Source: Flavonifractor porci (GTDB lineage: Bacteria; Bacillota; Clostridia; Oscillospirales; Oscillospiraceae). Taken from it: 64,000 nucleotides of DNA. The translations under genes and the position numbers were made by a program. The notes beneath the pieces are model-generated. The model was not told where the DNA came from and ran no database searches. It was given only the letters and a program-made list of their open reading frames with translations. How positions within the stretch are numbered: position 1 is the stretch's first letter; each line of letters opens with the position of its first letter. Location: assembly GCF_037572415.1 (NCBI RefSeq), contig NZ_JBBHLB010000001.1, forward strand, positions 1 to 64,000. Direction: 5' to 3'. Shown piece after piece: positions 43,899 through 52,765 of the stretch.

Positions 43899-43903
43899 TA
43901 ATC

Positions 43904-46900
43904 ATGAAAAAACGATTCCTATCCCTGCTCCTCTGCCTCGTGACGCTCCTGAGCCTCTGCACCGGCTTCGCCTCCGCCGCCAGCTCCGAGGAGGAGGCGC
44001 TCGGTGAGGTGAACATCTTCAACGGCGGCACGGCAATGTCCTATCTGTCCATCAACGGGCGGATCAGGGAGCAGATCTATACCTATTATAATTATGTTTC
44101 CAGCACCGGGCAGGTGAAAGAGATCCCGGCTTACTGCGTCAATCCCAACACCAAGGGCGTCCCTCAGACGGTGGCCCCCGGCGAGAGCATCGAGTATCTG
44201 GCCGAGGAGAAGACCAGTGACCCCAAGGTCATGGGCATCGTGGCTAACGGCTACCCCACCAGAGGGCTTAGTGAGCTCAAGCTGGAGAACAAATATCACG
44301 CCTACTACGCCACCAAGATGGCCCTCTGGTGCTATCTGCTCCCCAATTGGGACATTAACAACCTCAAGGTCAATCCCAACCTGACGGGCGTGGAGCTGCA
44401 GCGGGCGCAGGCGATCCTGGCTGCCGCCAAGAACATCTATGTCCGCGGCACCGCGTGGAGCCGCACCCAGTCCCCCAGGCTGACCAGCACGGTGGATCAG
44501 GACACAGCCTATCCCGTCACCATCAACGGGACGAAGTATCTCCAGCAGGTATTCACCATCAAAAGCGATACCTGGGTCTGCGATTACGATATCAATGTGT
44601 CCTTCGCCAACCCCGACGAGGTGCCGGAGGGTACCCGGCTGGTGGATACGAACAACAATGACATTACCGCCATCACCACCAGCGGCACCGGGGACGGCTA
44701 TGCCGGGCAGGTAAAGGTGCTGTACCCGGCCGGCAGCGTGGAGGGCAAGAGCGGCAGCGTCCAGCTGGCCTTCTCCTGCAATGTGTACCAGTACGCCATC
44801 TATTACGCGGTCTGCGCGGAGCAGGGCAAGTACGGGGAGCTCCAGAACTACATCTGCGACACCGACCCCACCACCCCCATCCGTCTGTCTGCCCAGAGCA
44901 ATTACAGCGATGAACCGGAGGACACCCCGGACACCGGGCTGCGCATCATCAAAAAGGAGACGGGGAGCGAAAAGCGGCTCAGCGGGGCCCTGTTCGAGGT
45001 CATCGACCCCAACGGCGCCAGCGTGGGCACCTTCTCCTCCAACAGCTCCGGCGAGGTGCTCCTCGACCTGACCCTCTGTGGAAATTATACGGTCATTGAA
45101 CGGGAACCTGCCCCGGATCACCTGATCAGCACCCCGGATGTGCAGAATGTCAACGTGGAGTACGGGAAGGTGGCTGAGGTCACCTTTTACAACGACGCCT
45201 ACGGCTCCCTCCGGGTGGAGAAGCGCAGCGATACCGGCGACCTGCTGCCCGGCGCGGTGGTGCAGATCAGGCACATCGAGAGCGGCACCACCTATGTACA
45301 GGAAACGAACTTCGCGGGCTGCGCTTTCTTCGACCGGATCAAGCCGGGTGCATACGAAATTTTGGAGCGGACCGCCCCGGTGGGCTGGCTGAAGGACGAT
45401 GCCACCTACAATACCACCGTTGTGGCCGGGGAGGTCTCCGATTTCCTGCTGATCAACCGAGAGCTGCCGGGGATCCGGATCATCAAGTATGATCGAAAAA
45501 ACAAGGTGGCTATGCCCGACGTCACCTTCGAGATTTTCCGGGACGGCGTATCCCTGGGCAGGTTCCGCACCGATGAATTTGGGGAGATCCTACTCACCGA
45601 TCAGGAACCGGGCACTTACCGGGCCGTGGAGGTGGACACAGGGGATCCCGGCCTGATCCTGGACGCCACGCCCCAGGAGGTGGAGCTCCAAGCCGGGGAC
45701 GGTATCCGGGAGCTGCTGTTCTTCAATGACCGGACACCCGGCTTGCGGCTCACCAAGGTGGATTCCGCCGATCCCTCTAAAGTCATTCCCAACGCGGTCT
45801 TCGAGATCAAGGCCGTGGACGGCAGCTACGGCCCGGAGGAGTTCCGAACCAACGCCAAGGGCGAGATCGACCTGACCAACGAGAACCTCCCCGCGGGCTC
45901 TTATGTGGTCACGGAGAAGTCCTGTGCCGGCTATGTGGTGGACGACGCCCAGCGCATCGTCTACCTTGGCCCCAATGTGGACGCCGAGTATGTGTTCACC
46001 AACTCCAGGCTGCCCTCGCTGCTGCTCATCAAGCAGAGCTCTGACGGCACACCGCTGGAGGGCATTTCCTTCCGGCTGGCTAAGATCGAGGACGGCAGCT
46101 ATTATCTGGACCGCACCTCTGGCCCGACAGGAGAAATTCTCTGGGAGGGCCTGGAACCCGGCGTCTATTCCCTGTCTGAAATTTCCACAAGATCGGATCA
46201 CATCCTCGACCTCAGAGAATACCACATCGAGCTGTTTCCTGGCAAGACCAGCACCAAGGTGCTGACCAATGACCGCCGCTCCAATTTGTATATCCATAAA
46301 CGGGACGGCGATACCAGCGAACCGATCCCCGGAACGGTCTATTTGGTCAGAGGCGCGGACGGCCACTCCATCGCGGAGGTGGAGACGGACGAGAACGGCG
46401 TTGCCGTGGTGCCCAACCTCCTGCCCTCGGTGGTGGAGGTCATCGAGAAATCCGTCCCGGAGCCTTACCTGCTGGCAGAGGAGTCGCAGCTTGTAACGAT
46501 GTACCCCAACCGGGACCGTGACGTCTATTTCGAGAATTTCAAGCGTCCGTCTATCGAGATCATCAAGGAAAATTCCGTCACCCATGACCGACTCTCTAAT
46601 GTGCGGTTCCAGGTTTGGTATGCCAGCAACAACACCAGCACCGGGGAGTTCAACGACCTGGGCATCTTCACAACGGACGAGAATGGCCGCATTGAGCTGA
46701 CCGGCCCGGCTAATGGCCTGCGGGACGGGTGGTTCCGGGTGAAGGAGTTGGCACCGCCCACCGGGTTCTCCATCAAGGACAGCGATACCCAGGAGGCATT
46801 TGTTCAGGCGGGCAAGGGCCACACCTTCTTGTTTGAGAACACACCTCTCTCCGCTATCTGTGTATGGAAATATGACTCCAAGACCGGGGCCGCCTTATCT

Positions 46901-49111
46901 GACTGCTGGTTCCAAGTCCGTTATTTGAGCGGCAATACCAGCGGCACAGGGGGCACTGTCATCGGCACCTACCGCACCTCGGCCAACGGCTCTTTCACGG
47001 TCACAAATTGCAAGGCTGGCACTTATATCATCGAGGAGCTCTCCAGCGATGGCTCCCATGTGATCGACACCCCGCCCCAGACAGTGTACCTCTCCGGCCA
47101 GGAGCAGGAGGTCGTTCCCGTCTACTTCGGCAACAGTCCCAAGGGGGCCGTTCTGGTAAAAAAGGTGTCCAGCGCCGACAATACGCCTTTGAGCGATGTG
47201 GAGTTCTTGGTAACGACCTCGGACGGGGCCGTGGTGGGCGACGCCAACGGCAAGTTCGTGACCGACAGCGCCGGGACTTTTCTGGTGGAGAATGTCGATC
47301 CCGGCACCACGATGGTCATCAAGGAGACCAGAGGAAAATCGGGGTTCCTGCTGGATGACACCCCCCAGACCGTTCAGGTCAAGGCGGGCCAGACCGTCAC
47401 CGTGGAGTTCCGCAACCAGCCTCTGGGAAATCTAATCATTGAGAAACTGGGGCGGAATAGCACAAAGACCGTTCCCCTGGAGGGCGTGAAGTTCGAGATC
47501 AAATACGCGGATGGCCGCTATGTGGACGCCGCCGGCGGCACTCTTTCCTCCAAAGGCATCTACTATACCAATGCCAGCGGGCAGATCATCCTCCCCGGAA
47601 TTACAGGCACGGTGGTCGTGACTGAACTGGAAAGTGTGTCTGGCTATACCATTGACGAGAACAGCCGCAGCCAAACCGTTACCGTGAATCCCAACGACAC
47701 CCAGACTATCCGTTTTTACAACAACGCAGTGGGCGGCGTGGAGATCATCAAGATCAGTTCAGCGGACAAGACCGAGCGCATCCCCAACACCACCTTTGAA
47801 ATTCGCAGGGTATCGGATGACGCTCTGGTGGACACCGTGACCACCGGGAAAACCGGCAGCGTCTTTGTGACACTACCGGATGACAGCTACTATGCGGTAG
47901 AGACCGAGAGCGCCGAGGGCTTCAAACTGGATTCCACACCCCACTATTTCACCGTGAAGGACGGGAGCTGTCCACCGCTGACCGTGACCAACGCGCCTAT
48001 TTCCGGTATTTTGATCCACAAGGTCTCAACGGCGGACGGCTCCGGGATCTATGGCGTGACCTTCCTGCTCTACGATGCGAACAAGAACCCCATCGGCCAG
48101 TACACCAGTGACCAGGACGGCTATGTCTATATCGATGATCTCCCCGGCTCCGGGCGGTTTTACCTGCGGGAGCTGGAAAATGAGGGATATGTCCCGGATA
48201 CGCAGCTCAAGACCGTCTATGTCACCGCGGGGACGACCACGGAAATCGAATGGGAGAATACACCTATCACCGGCCAAATCCAAGTGACCAAGACCTCCGC
48301 GGACTACAACAGTATGAACGGCTGGCCTGCTGGGACGCCCATCCCCAACACCATCTTTGAAATCTATAACTACAGGACGGGCAAGCTGGTGGACACGATC
48401 AAAACAGGGAAAAACGGCGTTGCCGTCAGCAAGCCCCTCCCCTTGGGCCGCTACCAGGTGATCGAATCCCAGAGTGCGGACTTCTATGGCCTGGATCAGA
48501 CGCCCATTGATGTGGAGATCGAGTTCGCCGGCCAGATCGTTAAGGCGGCCATGACCAACAAGAGCCTGTATACCAATGTCAGCATCAAGAAAACAGGCTA
48601 CACCGAGGTCATGCCCGGCCAGTCCATCCGCTATGACTTTTCCGGCATCGCCAACAACTCCACCACCAGCCTGACCAGTTTTTATTGGAGGGATACCCTG
48701 CCCGTGCAGGCAGTGCGGCTGGATAAGATCGTCACCGGCACCTACAATGTGCAGGGCAATTACAAGGTAGTCTTCAAGACCAACCTGAACGGCGAGTACC
48801 GCACCATGTACGACAACCTGAGCACCATGCAGAACTATATGCTGGACGCCTCTCCCGCCGCGCTGGGGCTGGCCTCCAACGAGTATGTGACGGAGTTCAT
48901 GGTCTCCTTCGGCGTTGTCCCCGCCAACTTCCGGCAGGTGGAGGCACCCAAGGTGTACTGCAATGTGGTTTCCTGGCTCACCGGCGGTACCCAGTTCACC
49001 AACCAGGCGGACGCGGGCGGCGTTTACGACGGCCAGTGGATCATGGCAACCACCCGCTGGGTGACCAGGGTCTATAAGCCCTCCAAGCCCCTGCCCCGCA
49101 CCGGCTATTGA
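43904..49111 (+). CDS. Giant Cna-B/SpaA-type surface adhesin with LPRTG end
   Basis: A 1735-residue protein. A signal peptide (~1-27) is followed by a thioester-like head (~30-200) with AYCVNP (Cys ~77) and ATKMALWCY (~136); the Gln expected in the usual TQxA motif is Lys. From ~345 to ~1553 I count 13 prealbumin-like Cna-B/SpaA modules, each beginning with a Lys-containing strand (LRIIKK, IRIIKY, IEIIKE) and ending with Asn (FYND, FFND, FENT), the residues that form isopeptide bonds. A unique C-terminal domain follows and the protein stops at LPRTGY with no membrane helix. ATG follows ACAGGAGGTAATC. It is probably an extended stalk for contact with other cells. Confidence 0.9.
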   Translation: MKKRFLSLLLCLVTLLSLCTGFASAASSEEEALGEVNIFNGGTAMSYLSINGRIREQIYTYYNYVSSTGQVKEIPAYCVNPNTKGVPQTVAPGESIEYLAEEKTSDPKVMGIVANGYPTRGLSELKLENKYHAYYATKMALWCYLLPNWDINNLKVNPNLTGVELQRAQAILAAAKNIYVRGTAWSRTQSPRLTSTVDQDTAYPVTINGTKYLQQVFTIKSDTWVCDYDINVSFANPDEVPEGTRLVDTNNNDITAITTSGTGDGYAGQVKVLYPAGSVEGKSGSVQLAFSCNVYQYAIYYAVCAEQGKYGELQNYICDTDPTTPIRLSAQSNYSDEPEDTPDTGLRIIKKETGSEKRLSGALFEVIDPNGASVGTFSSNSSGEVLLDLTLCGNYTVIEREPAPDHLISTPDVQNVNVEYGKVAEVTFYNDAYGSLRVEKRSDTGDLLPGAVVQIRHIESGTTYVQETNFAGCAFFDRIKPGAYEILERTAPVGWLKDDATYNTTVVAGEVSDFLLINRELPGIRIIKYDRKNKVAMPDVTFEIFRDGVSLGRFRTDEFGEILLTDQEPGTYRAVEVDTGDPGLILDATPQEVELQAGDGIRELLFFNDRTPGLRLTKVDSADPSKVIPNAVFEIKAVDGSYGPEEFRTNAKGEIDLTNENLPAGSYVVTEKSCAGYVVDDAQRIVYLGPNVDAEYVFTNSRLPSLLLIKQSSDGTPLEGISFRLAKIEDGSYYLDRTSGPTGEILWEGLEPGVYSLSEISTRSDHILDLREYHIELFPGKTSTKVLTNDRRSNLYIHKRDGDTSEPIPGTVYLVRGADGHSIAEVETDENGVAVVPNLLPSVVEVIEKSVPEPYLLAEESQLVTMYPNRDRDVYFENFKRPSIEIIKENSVTHDRLSNVRFQVWYASNNTSTGEFNDLGIFTTDENGRIELTGPANGLRDGWFRVKELAPPTGFSIKDSDTQEAFVQAGKGHTFLFENTPLSAICVWKYDSKTGAALSDCWFQVRYLSGNTSGTGGTVIGTYRTSANGSFTVTNCKAGTYIIEELSSDGSHVIDTPPQTVYLSGQEQEVVPVYFGNSPKGAVLVKKVSSADNTPLSDVEFLVTTSDGAVVGDANGKFVTDSAGTFLVENVDPGTTMVIKETRGKSGFLLDDTPQTVQVKAGQTVTVEFRNQPLGNLIIEKLGRNSTKTVPLEGVKFEIKYADGRYVDAAGGTLSSKGIYYTNASGQIILPGITGTVVVTELESVSGYTIDENSRSQTVTVNPNDTQTIRFYNNAVGGVEIIKISSADKTERIPNTTFEIRRVSDDALVDTVTTGKTGSVFVTLPDDSYYAVETESAEGFKLDSTPHYFTVKDGSCPPLTVTNAPISGILIHKVSTADGSGIYGVTFLLYDANKNPIGQYTSDQDGYVYIDDLPGSGRFYLRELENEGYVPDTQLKTVYVTAGTTTEIEWENTPITGQIQVTKTSADYNSMNGWPAGTPIPNTIFEIYNYRTGKLVDTIKTGKNGVAVSKPLPLGRYQVIESQSADFYGLDQTPIDVEIEFAGQIVKAAMTNKSLYTNVSIKKTGYTEVMPGQSIRYDFSGIANNSTTSLTSFYWRDTLPVQAVRLDKIVTGTYNVQGNYKVVFKTNLNGEYRTMYDNLSTMQNYMLDASPAALGLASNEYVTEFMVSFGVVPANFRQVEAPKVYCNVVSWLTGGTQFTNQADAGGVYDGQWIMATTRWVTRVYKPSKPLPRTGY

Positions 49112-49191
49112 TCGTTCCATCTCATTTCACCAGGAGCGCCGTCCTAACAAGGCGGCGCTCCCACTTTATAAACGCACAGGAGGTTTTCAAG

Positions 49192-49524
49192 ATGAAGCAC
49201 AAGAAAATCATCCGCGCCCTGACCCTTGTTCTTGCCCTGACGCTGGTCTGCTGCGTCCCCGCCTTTGCCGCGGGGGATGTGGCCTCCGCCGTGGAGAGCA
49301 CCTGGAAGGACGCGGCGGCGCAGATCAAGACCGTGGTGGACAATGTGGTCTTCCCGGCGCTGGATATGATCCTCGCCATTGCGTTCTTCACCAAACTGGC
49401 CATGGCGTACTTCGACTATAGAAAGCATGGCCAGTTCGAGTGGACCGGCCCGGTGATCCTGTTCGCCTGTCTGGTCTTTACCCTCACCGCGCCCCTCTAC
49501 ATCTGGGGCATCATCGGGATCTGA
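49192..49524 (+). CDS. DUF3852-type conjugation membrane protein
   Basis: A 110-residue protein with a signal peptide (LALTLVCCVPAFA) and two transmembrane helices in the mature part (~60-80 and ~92-108) around FDYRKHGQFEWTGP, matching DUF3852 proteins that sit directly before the TrbL-like gene in Firmicutes ICEs. It is a plausible small VirB2- or VirB3-like part of the type IV channel, though this is unproven. The ATG at 49192 follows AGGAGGTTTTCAAG and is preferred over upstream in-frame starts. Confidence 0.8.
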   Translation: MKHKKIIRALTLVLALTLVCCVPAFAAGDVASAVESTWKDAAAQIKTVVDNVVFPALDMILAIAFFTKLAMAYFDYRKHGQFEWTGPVILFACLVFTLTAPLYIWGIIGI

Positions 49525-49527
49525 GGC

Positions 49528-49950
49528 ATGCATATGACCTTTTTTGAACGGGAGCTGCGAAAGATCGTGCAGCCCATCTATCCCGACGCGGTATTTGTGG
49601 GCCGGGCCTGCTATGTCCGCCTGAGCGAGATGAACCGGGCCAAGCTGCAGTTCGTCACCTGCGGCATGGCGGATCGCTATGAGGCGATCCAGATGACCAT
49701 CCTGAACCGCAACGACGGGCAGGTGGACGCCCTGCGCCTGCGCTTTGCGGACCTCTGGGGCAAGGGGCAGACGGATAACCCCTACATTCGGCGGAGCGGT
49801 CCCTACGCATGGACGGATAATGGGCAGACCGACTGGTACGCCTACCGCCCTACAGCGGCGGACTATGAAACGCTGACCAACGCAGTCTCCAGCTATCTGG
49901 AAGTATTCCAGGAGCAGACCGCCGCCCAGCAGTGGCAGCAGACCATGTAA
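49528..49950 (+). CDS. Hypothetical conserved ICE protein
   Basis: A 140-residue soluble protein (FFERELRKIVQPIYPDAVFV, RACYVRLSEMNRAKLQFVT). I do not recognise a domain, but the compact size and location between DUF3852 and TrbL-like genes suggest a conserved transfer-operon accessory. It starts 3 bases after the upstream stop; an in-frame ATG at 49534 is an alternative start. It ends QWQQTM. Confidence 0.6.
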   Translation: MHMTFFERELRKIVQPIYPDAVFVGRACYVRLSEMNRAKLQFVTCGMADRYEAIQMTILNRNDGQVDALRLRFADLWGKGQTDNPYIRRSGPYAWTDNGQTDWYAYRPTAADYETLTNAVSSYLEVFQEQTAAQQWQQTM

Positions 49951-49957
49951 ACAAACG

Positions 49958-49986
49958 AAGGGGCCGTACCATCTGTGCGGCCCCTT
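49958..49986 (+). terminator. GC-rich hairpin without a T-run
   Basis: AAGGGGCCG / CGGCCCCTT stem. The lack of a T-tract makes this a pausing or processing site as likely as a terminator. Confidence 0.4.
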
Positions 49987-50037
49987 GACTGTCCCAGAAA
50001 CGGATGATACGGCCTTTGAAACGAGGTGAGTCATTCA

Positions 50038-50943
50038 TTGTTCATCTGGGACTTTGTAGCCGCCACCATCATGGACAACCTCATCGACTGGTTCTATGGC
50101 CAGGTGGTGGGCTTTCTCGGCAACTTCTTCTCGGCCATGGGCAACATGGGCGTGGAGCTGTTCGAGCTGGAGTGGGTGCAGGCCATCGTGCTGTTCTTTT
50201 CCCAGCTTGGCTGGGCGCTGTTTGGCGTGAGCCTGGTGGTATGCGCCTTTGAGTTCGGCATCGAGTACACCACCGGCCGGGCCAATCTCCAGCACACCGC
50301 CCTCAACGCCATCAAGGGCTTCCTGGCGGTCAGCCTGTTCACGACGGTACCCATCCGGCTCTATGCCCTTTCCGTATCGCTGCAAGGGCGGCTCAGCGCC
50401 GGGATCACCGGCTATGGGACCAGCATCGGGGATGTGGGGCAGCAGATCATCACGGACCTGAACAGCGTGGAGAGCATCGCGGATATGACGCAGGTGACGC
50501 TGGACTTCGGCATCGGCCTGATCACCAGCCCCATCATGCTCCTGTTCTGCATCATCCTCATGGCCTACGCGGTGATCAAGGTGTTCTTCGCCAATCTGAA
50601 GCGGGGCGGCATCCTGCTCATCCAGATCGCCGTGGGGAGTCTCTATATGTTCAGCATCCCCCGCGGATATGTGGACGGGTTCACCCAGTGGATCAAGCAG
50701 GTCATCGGCCTGTGCCTGACGGCCTTCCTGCAATCCACCATCCTTGTGGCTGGGCTTATGGTCTTCAAGGACCACGCCCTGCTGGGGCTGGGCCTCATGC
50801 TCTCCGCGGGAGAAGTGCCCCGGATTGCCGGGACCTTCGGGCTGGACACCACGACAAGGGCCAATATCATGAGCGCAGTCTACACCGCACAGGCCGCCGT
50901 CAACACCACCCGCACCGTTGTGCAGGCGGTGGCGCCGAAATAA
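50038..50943 (+). CDS. TrbL/VirB6-like conjugal transfer membrane protein
   Basis: A 301-residue polytopic membrane protein (about 6 helices) of the family that follows DUF3852 genes in Tn1549-like and related ICEs, functionally comparable to TrbL/VirB6 in the channel. Characteristic stretches are FIWDFVAATIMDNLIDWFYG and RGGILLIQIAVGSLYMFSIP. TTG at 50038 is chosen because homologues start with the sequence read as MFIWDF; GTG at 50026 is the alternative. The C-terminal ~50 residues are soluble. Confidence 0.82.
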   Translation: MFIWDFVAATIMDNLIDWFYGQVVGFLGNFFSAMGNMGVELFELEWVQAIVLFFSQLGWALFGVSLVVCAFEFGIEYTTGRANLQHTALNAIKGFLAVSLFTTVPIRLYALSVSLQGRLSAGITGYGTSIGDVGQQIITDLNSVESIADMTQVTLDFGIGLITSPIMLLFCIILMAYAVIKVFFANLKRGGILLIQIAVGSLYMFSIPRGYVDGFTQWIKQVIGLCLTAFLQSTILVAGLMVFKDHALLGLGLMLSAGEVPRIAGTFGLDTTTRANIMSAVYTAQAAVNTTRTVVQAVAPK

Positions 50944-50958
50944 GGAGGAGCGTTGTAT

Positions 50959-52098
50959 ATGACAGAAGGAAAAGAAAACCGTCCACCTAAAATCTACGCG
51001 ATCTGGGTGGAAGCGAGGCCGGAGAGTCCCATGGCGGGGCTCTCCGGCTTTTTATCTGAGAACGGCCAGCGCCTGTTCTTTACTGAGTGTGGGAGCGCGA
51101 AACAGAAGCTTTGGGATATGGAGGCGCTCCGTCTCAACCGTCATCCCGCTGTAAAGTACCAATGTGTGGAGTATCCAGGCGGCCATGATATAGAGCGGAG
51201 TGTTCAGGCTGAATTGATCAAGGCTCTTGATACAACGCCAGACCCCGGAGTCATGCGGTATGCAGTCATAGACCGTATCTATGGCAACACCGGAGGCGGA
51301 TGCATGGTGGGGACGCTGGCCGTGCGGCTCCCGGAACTGGATAAGACTATTTGGATCAACTGCAATGATGAGGGTGTGACCATCACCTCAGCCGACTATG
51401 TGTGGAACGAGGATGACAGCGGGAGCTGGGAGCGGTATGAGGATGTGGTCCTGCGGGAGATCAGCTTCTGGGATCACACCCCGGAGGACTTGGGCCCTCT
51501 GCTCCCCGCTGTTCGGGAAGCTGTCGCCTACACCATGGACAAGGAGCTGGAACACACCTCCGGACTGCTCAGGATCCCGGCAAAATGGCTGCCGGAGGTG
51601 TACCGCCAGGCCGCCGATCCGGAATATCTGGACTGGGCCGCGGCAAATGAACACGCGGTGGAATTCGGCAGAGAGGGTGTGGTGGTCAACGACCCGGCCT
51701 ATCTCTTCCGCTCAGAGACACAGGAAAATGCCCCTGGCGCGGTGGTCTACATCGCTTCCCCCTTGTCCGGGGATGTGGAACAGAACCTCCAGTTTGCCCG
51801 GCAGGCGTGCCGGTATGCCATCTCCCAAGGCGTAACGCCCTTTGCGCCACGTTTGCTCTACACCCAGATGCTGGATGACAGCGCCCCGGAGGAACGGCAG
51901 CTCGGCATTGCCATGGGAAACCGGATGCTGAAACGGTGCGACGAGCTTTGGCTGTGCGGGGACCGGATCAGCCCCGGCATGACGGGAGAAAAAGAACTGG
52001 CGGAGCGTTTCGGCATCCCCGTGCGGAGCGTCAGCACGGAGGAGATCCAGTCCACGGAGCTCTCGCATACAGAGGGGATGGGGATGGCCATGGGGTGA
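50959..52098 (+). CDS. ICE protein with C-terminal nucleoside-deoxyribosyltransferase-like (DUF4406/DUF7768) domain
   Basis: A 379-residue protein. The N-terminal ~250 residues are unassigned. The C-terminal part (~255-365) has VYIASPLSGDVEQNLQFARQ, PFAPRLLYTQMLDD and CDELWLCGDRISPGMTGE, the fold of DUF4406/DUF7768 proteins related to nucleoside 2-deoxyribosyltransferases. These occur widely in phages and ICEs, possibly in nucleotide metabolism. It ends EGMGMAMG. ATG at 50959 follows AAGGAGG by 10 bases. It overlaps the methylase start. Confidence 0.72.
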   Translation: MTEGKENRPPKIYAIWVEARPESPMAGLSGFLSENGQRLFFTECGSAKQKLWDMEALRLNRHPAVKYQCVEYPGGHDIERSVQAELIKALDTTPDPGVMRYAVIDRIYGNTGGGCMVGTLAVRLPELDKTIWINCNDEGVTITSADYVWNEDDSGSWERYEDVVLREISFWDHTPEDLGPLLPAVREAVAYTMDKELEHTSGLLRIPAKWLPEVYRQAADPEYLDWAAANEHAVEFGREGVVVNDPAYLFRSETQENAPGAVVYIASPLSGDVEQNLQFARQACRYAISQGVTPFAPRLLYTQMLDDSAPEERQLGIAMGNRMLKRCDELWLCGDRISPGMTGEKELAERFGIPVRSVSTEEIQSTELSHTEGMGMAMG

Positions 52099-52763
52099 CC
52101 CTGACGATGGGGAGTCTCTTCGACGGCATCGGCGGATTTCCCCTTGCGGCGGAGCGGCATGGTATCAGAACGCTTTGGGCCAGCGAGATCGAGCCGTTCC
52201 CCATGAAGGTCACAGAACAGCGGTTCCCGAGCATGGCCCATAAGGGCGACATTACAAAGTTGAGCGGCAGGCTGCTGTTCCCTGTGGACATCATCTGCGG
52301 GGGCAGCCCGTGTCAGGATCTCTCAGTGGCCGGGGCGCGCGCCGGATTGTCTGGCGCCCGCTCCGGTCTTTTTATGGAGCAGATCCGCATCGTCAAGGAG
52401 ATGCGGACGGCGGAGAGAGAACGGGGCCGCACGGCAGCCGACATCCGTCCCCGCTGGCTATGCTGGGAGAATGTGCCTGGCGCGTTCAGCAGCGGATCGC
52501 CCAAGGGTGAGGACTTTCGCATCGTGCTGGAGGAGATCATTCGGATCCATGACGCCGGCGCGGAGGTTCCACGGTCCTATCCCTATTCGTGGCCGGACGC
52601 GGGAGATATCGCGATAGAGACCGGCTTCTCACTGGCGTGGCGCTGTCTGGACGCACAGTTCTGGGGCGTCGCTCAGCGGAGAAAGCGCATTTTTCTGGTG
52701 GCGGACTTCGCCGGCCCTCTCGCGCCCCTGCTCCTGTTTGATAGTTTAAACACGGAGGTTTGA
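52095..52763 (+). CDS. DNA cytosine-5 methyltransferase, N-terminal catalytic half
   Basis: A 222-residue protein with C5-methylase motifs I to VIII: FDGIGGF (I), CGGSPCQDLSVAG (IV, catalytic Cys), WENVPG (VI) and AQRRKRIFLV (VIII). Target-recognition region and motifs IX-X are absent here but are encoded by the next gene, in a different frame. GTG at 52095 overlaps the upstream stop (GTGA); ATG at 52107 is also possible. The two proteins probably form a heterodimeric methylase, comparable to M.AquI, whose split is natural. Confidence 0.85.
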   Translation: MTLTMGSLFDGIGGFPLAAERHGIRTLWASEIEPFPMKVTEQRFPSMAHKGDITKLSGRLLFPVDIICGGSPCQDLSVAGARAGLSGARSGLFMEQIRIVKEMRTAERERGRTAADIRPRWLCWENVPGAFSSGSPKGEDFRIVLEEIIRIHDAGAEVPRSYPYSWPDAGDIAIETGFSLAWRCLDAQFWGVAQRRKRIFLVADFAGPLAPLLLFDSLNTEV

Positions 52764-52765
52764 CC

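Noticed and set aside
43868..49111. Adhesin repeats as a CRISPR or DNA tandem-repeat array
   Set aside because: The repeats are protein modules of ~90 residues with diverged DNA; there are no short identical repeats with uniform spacers.
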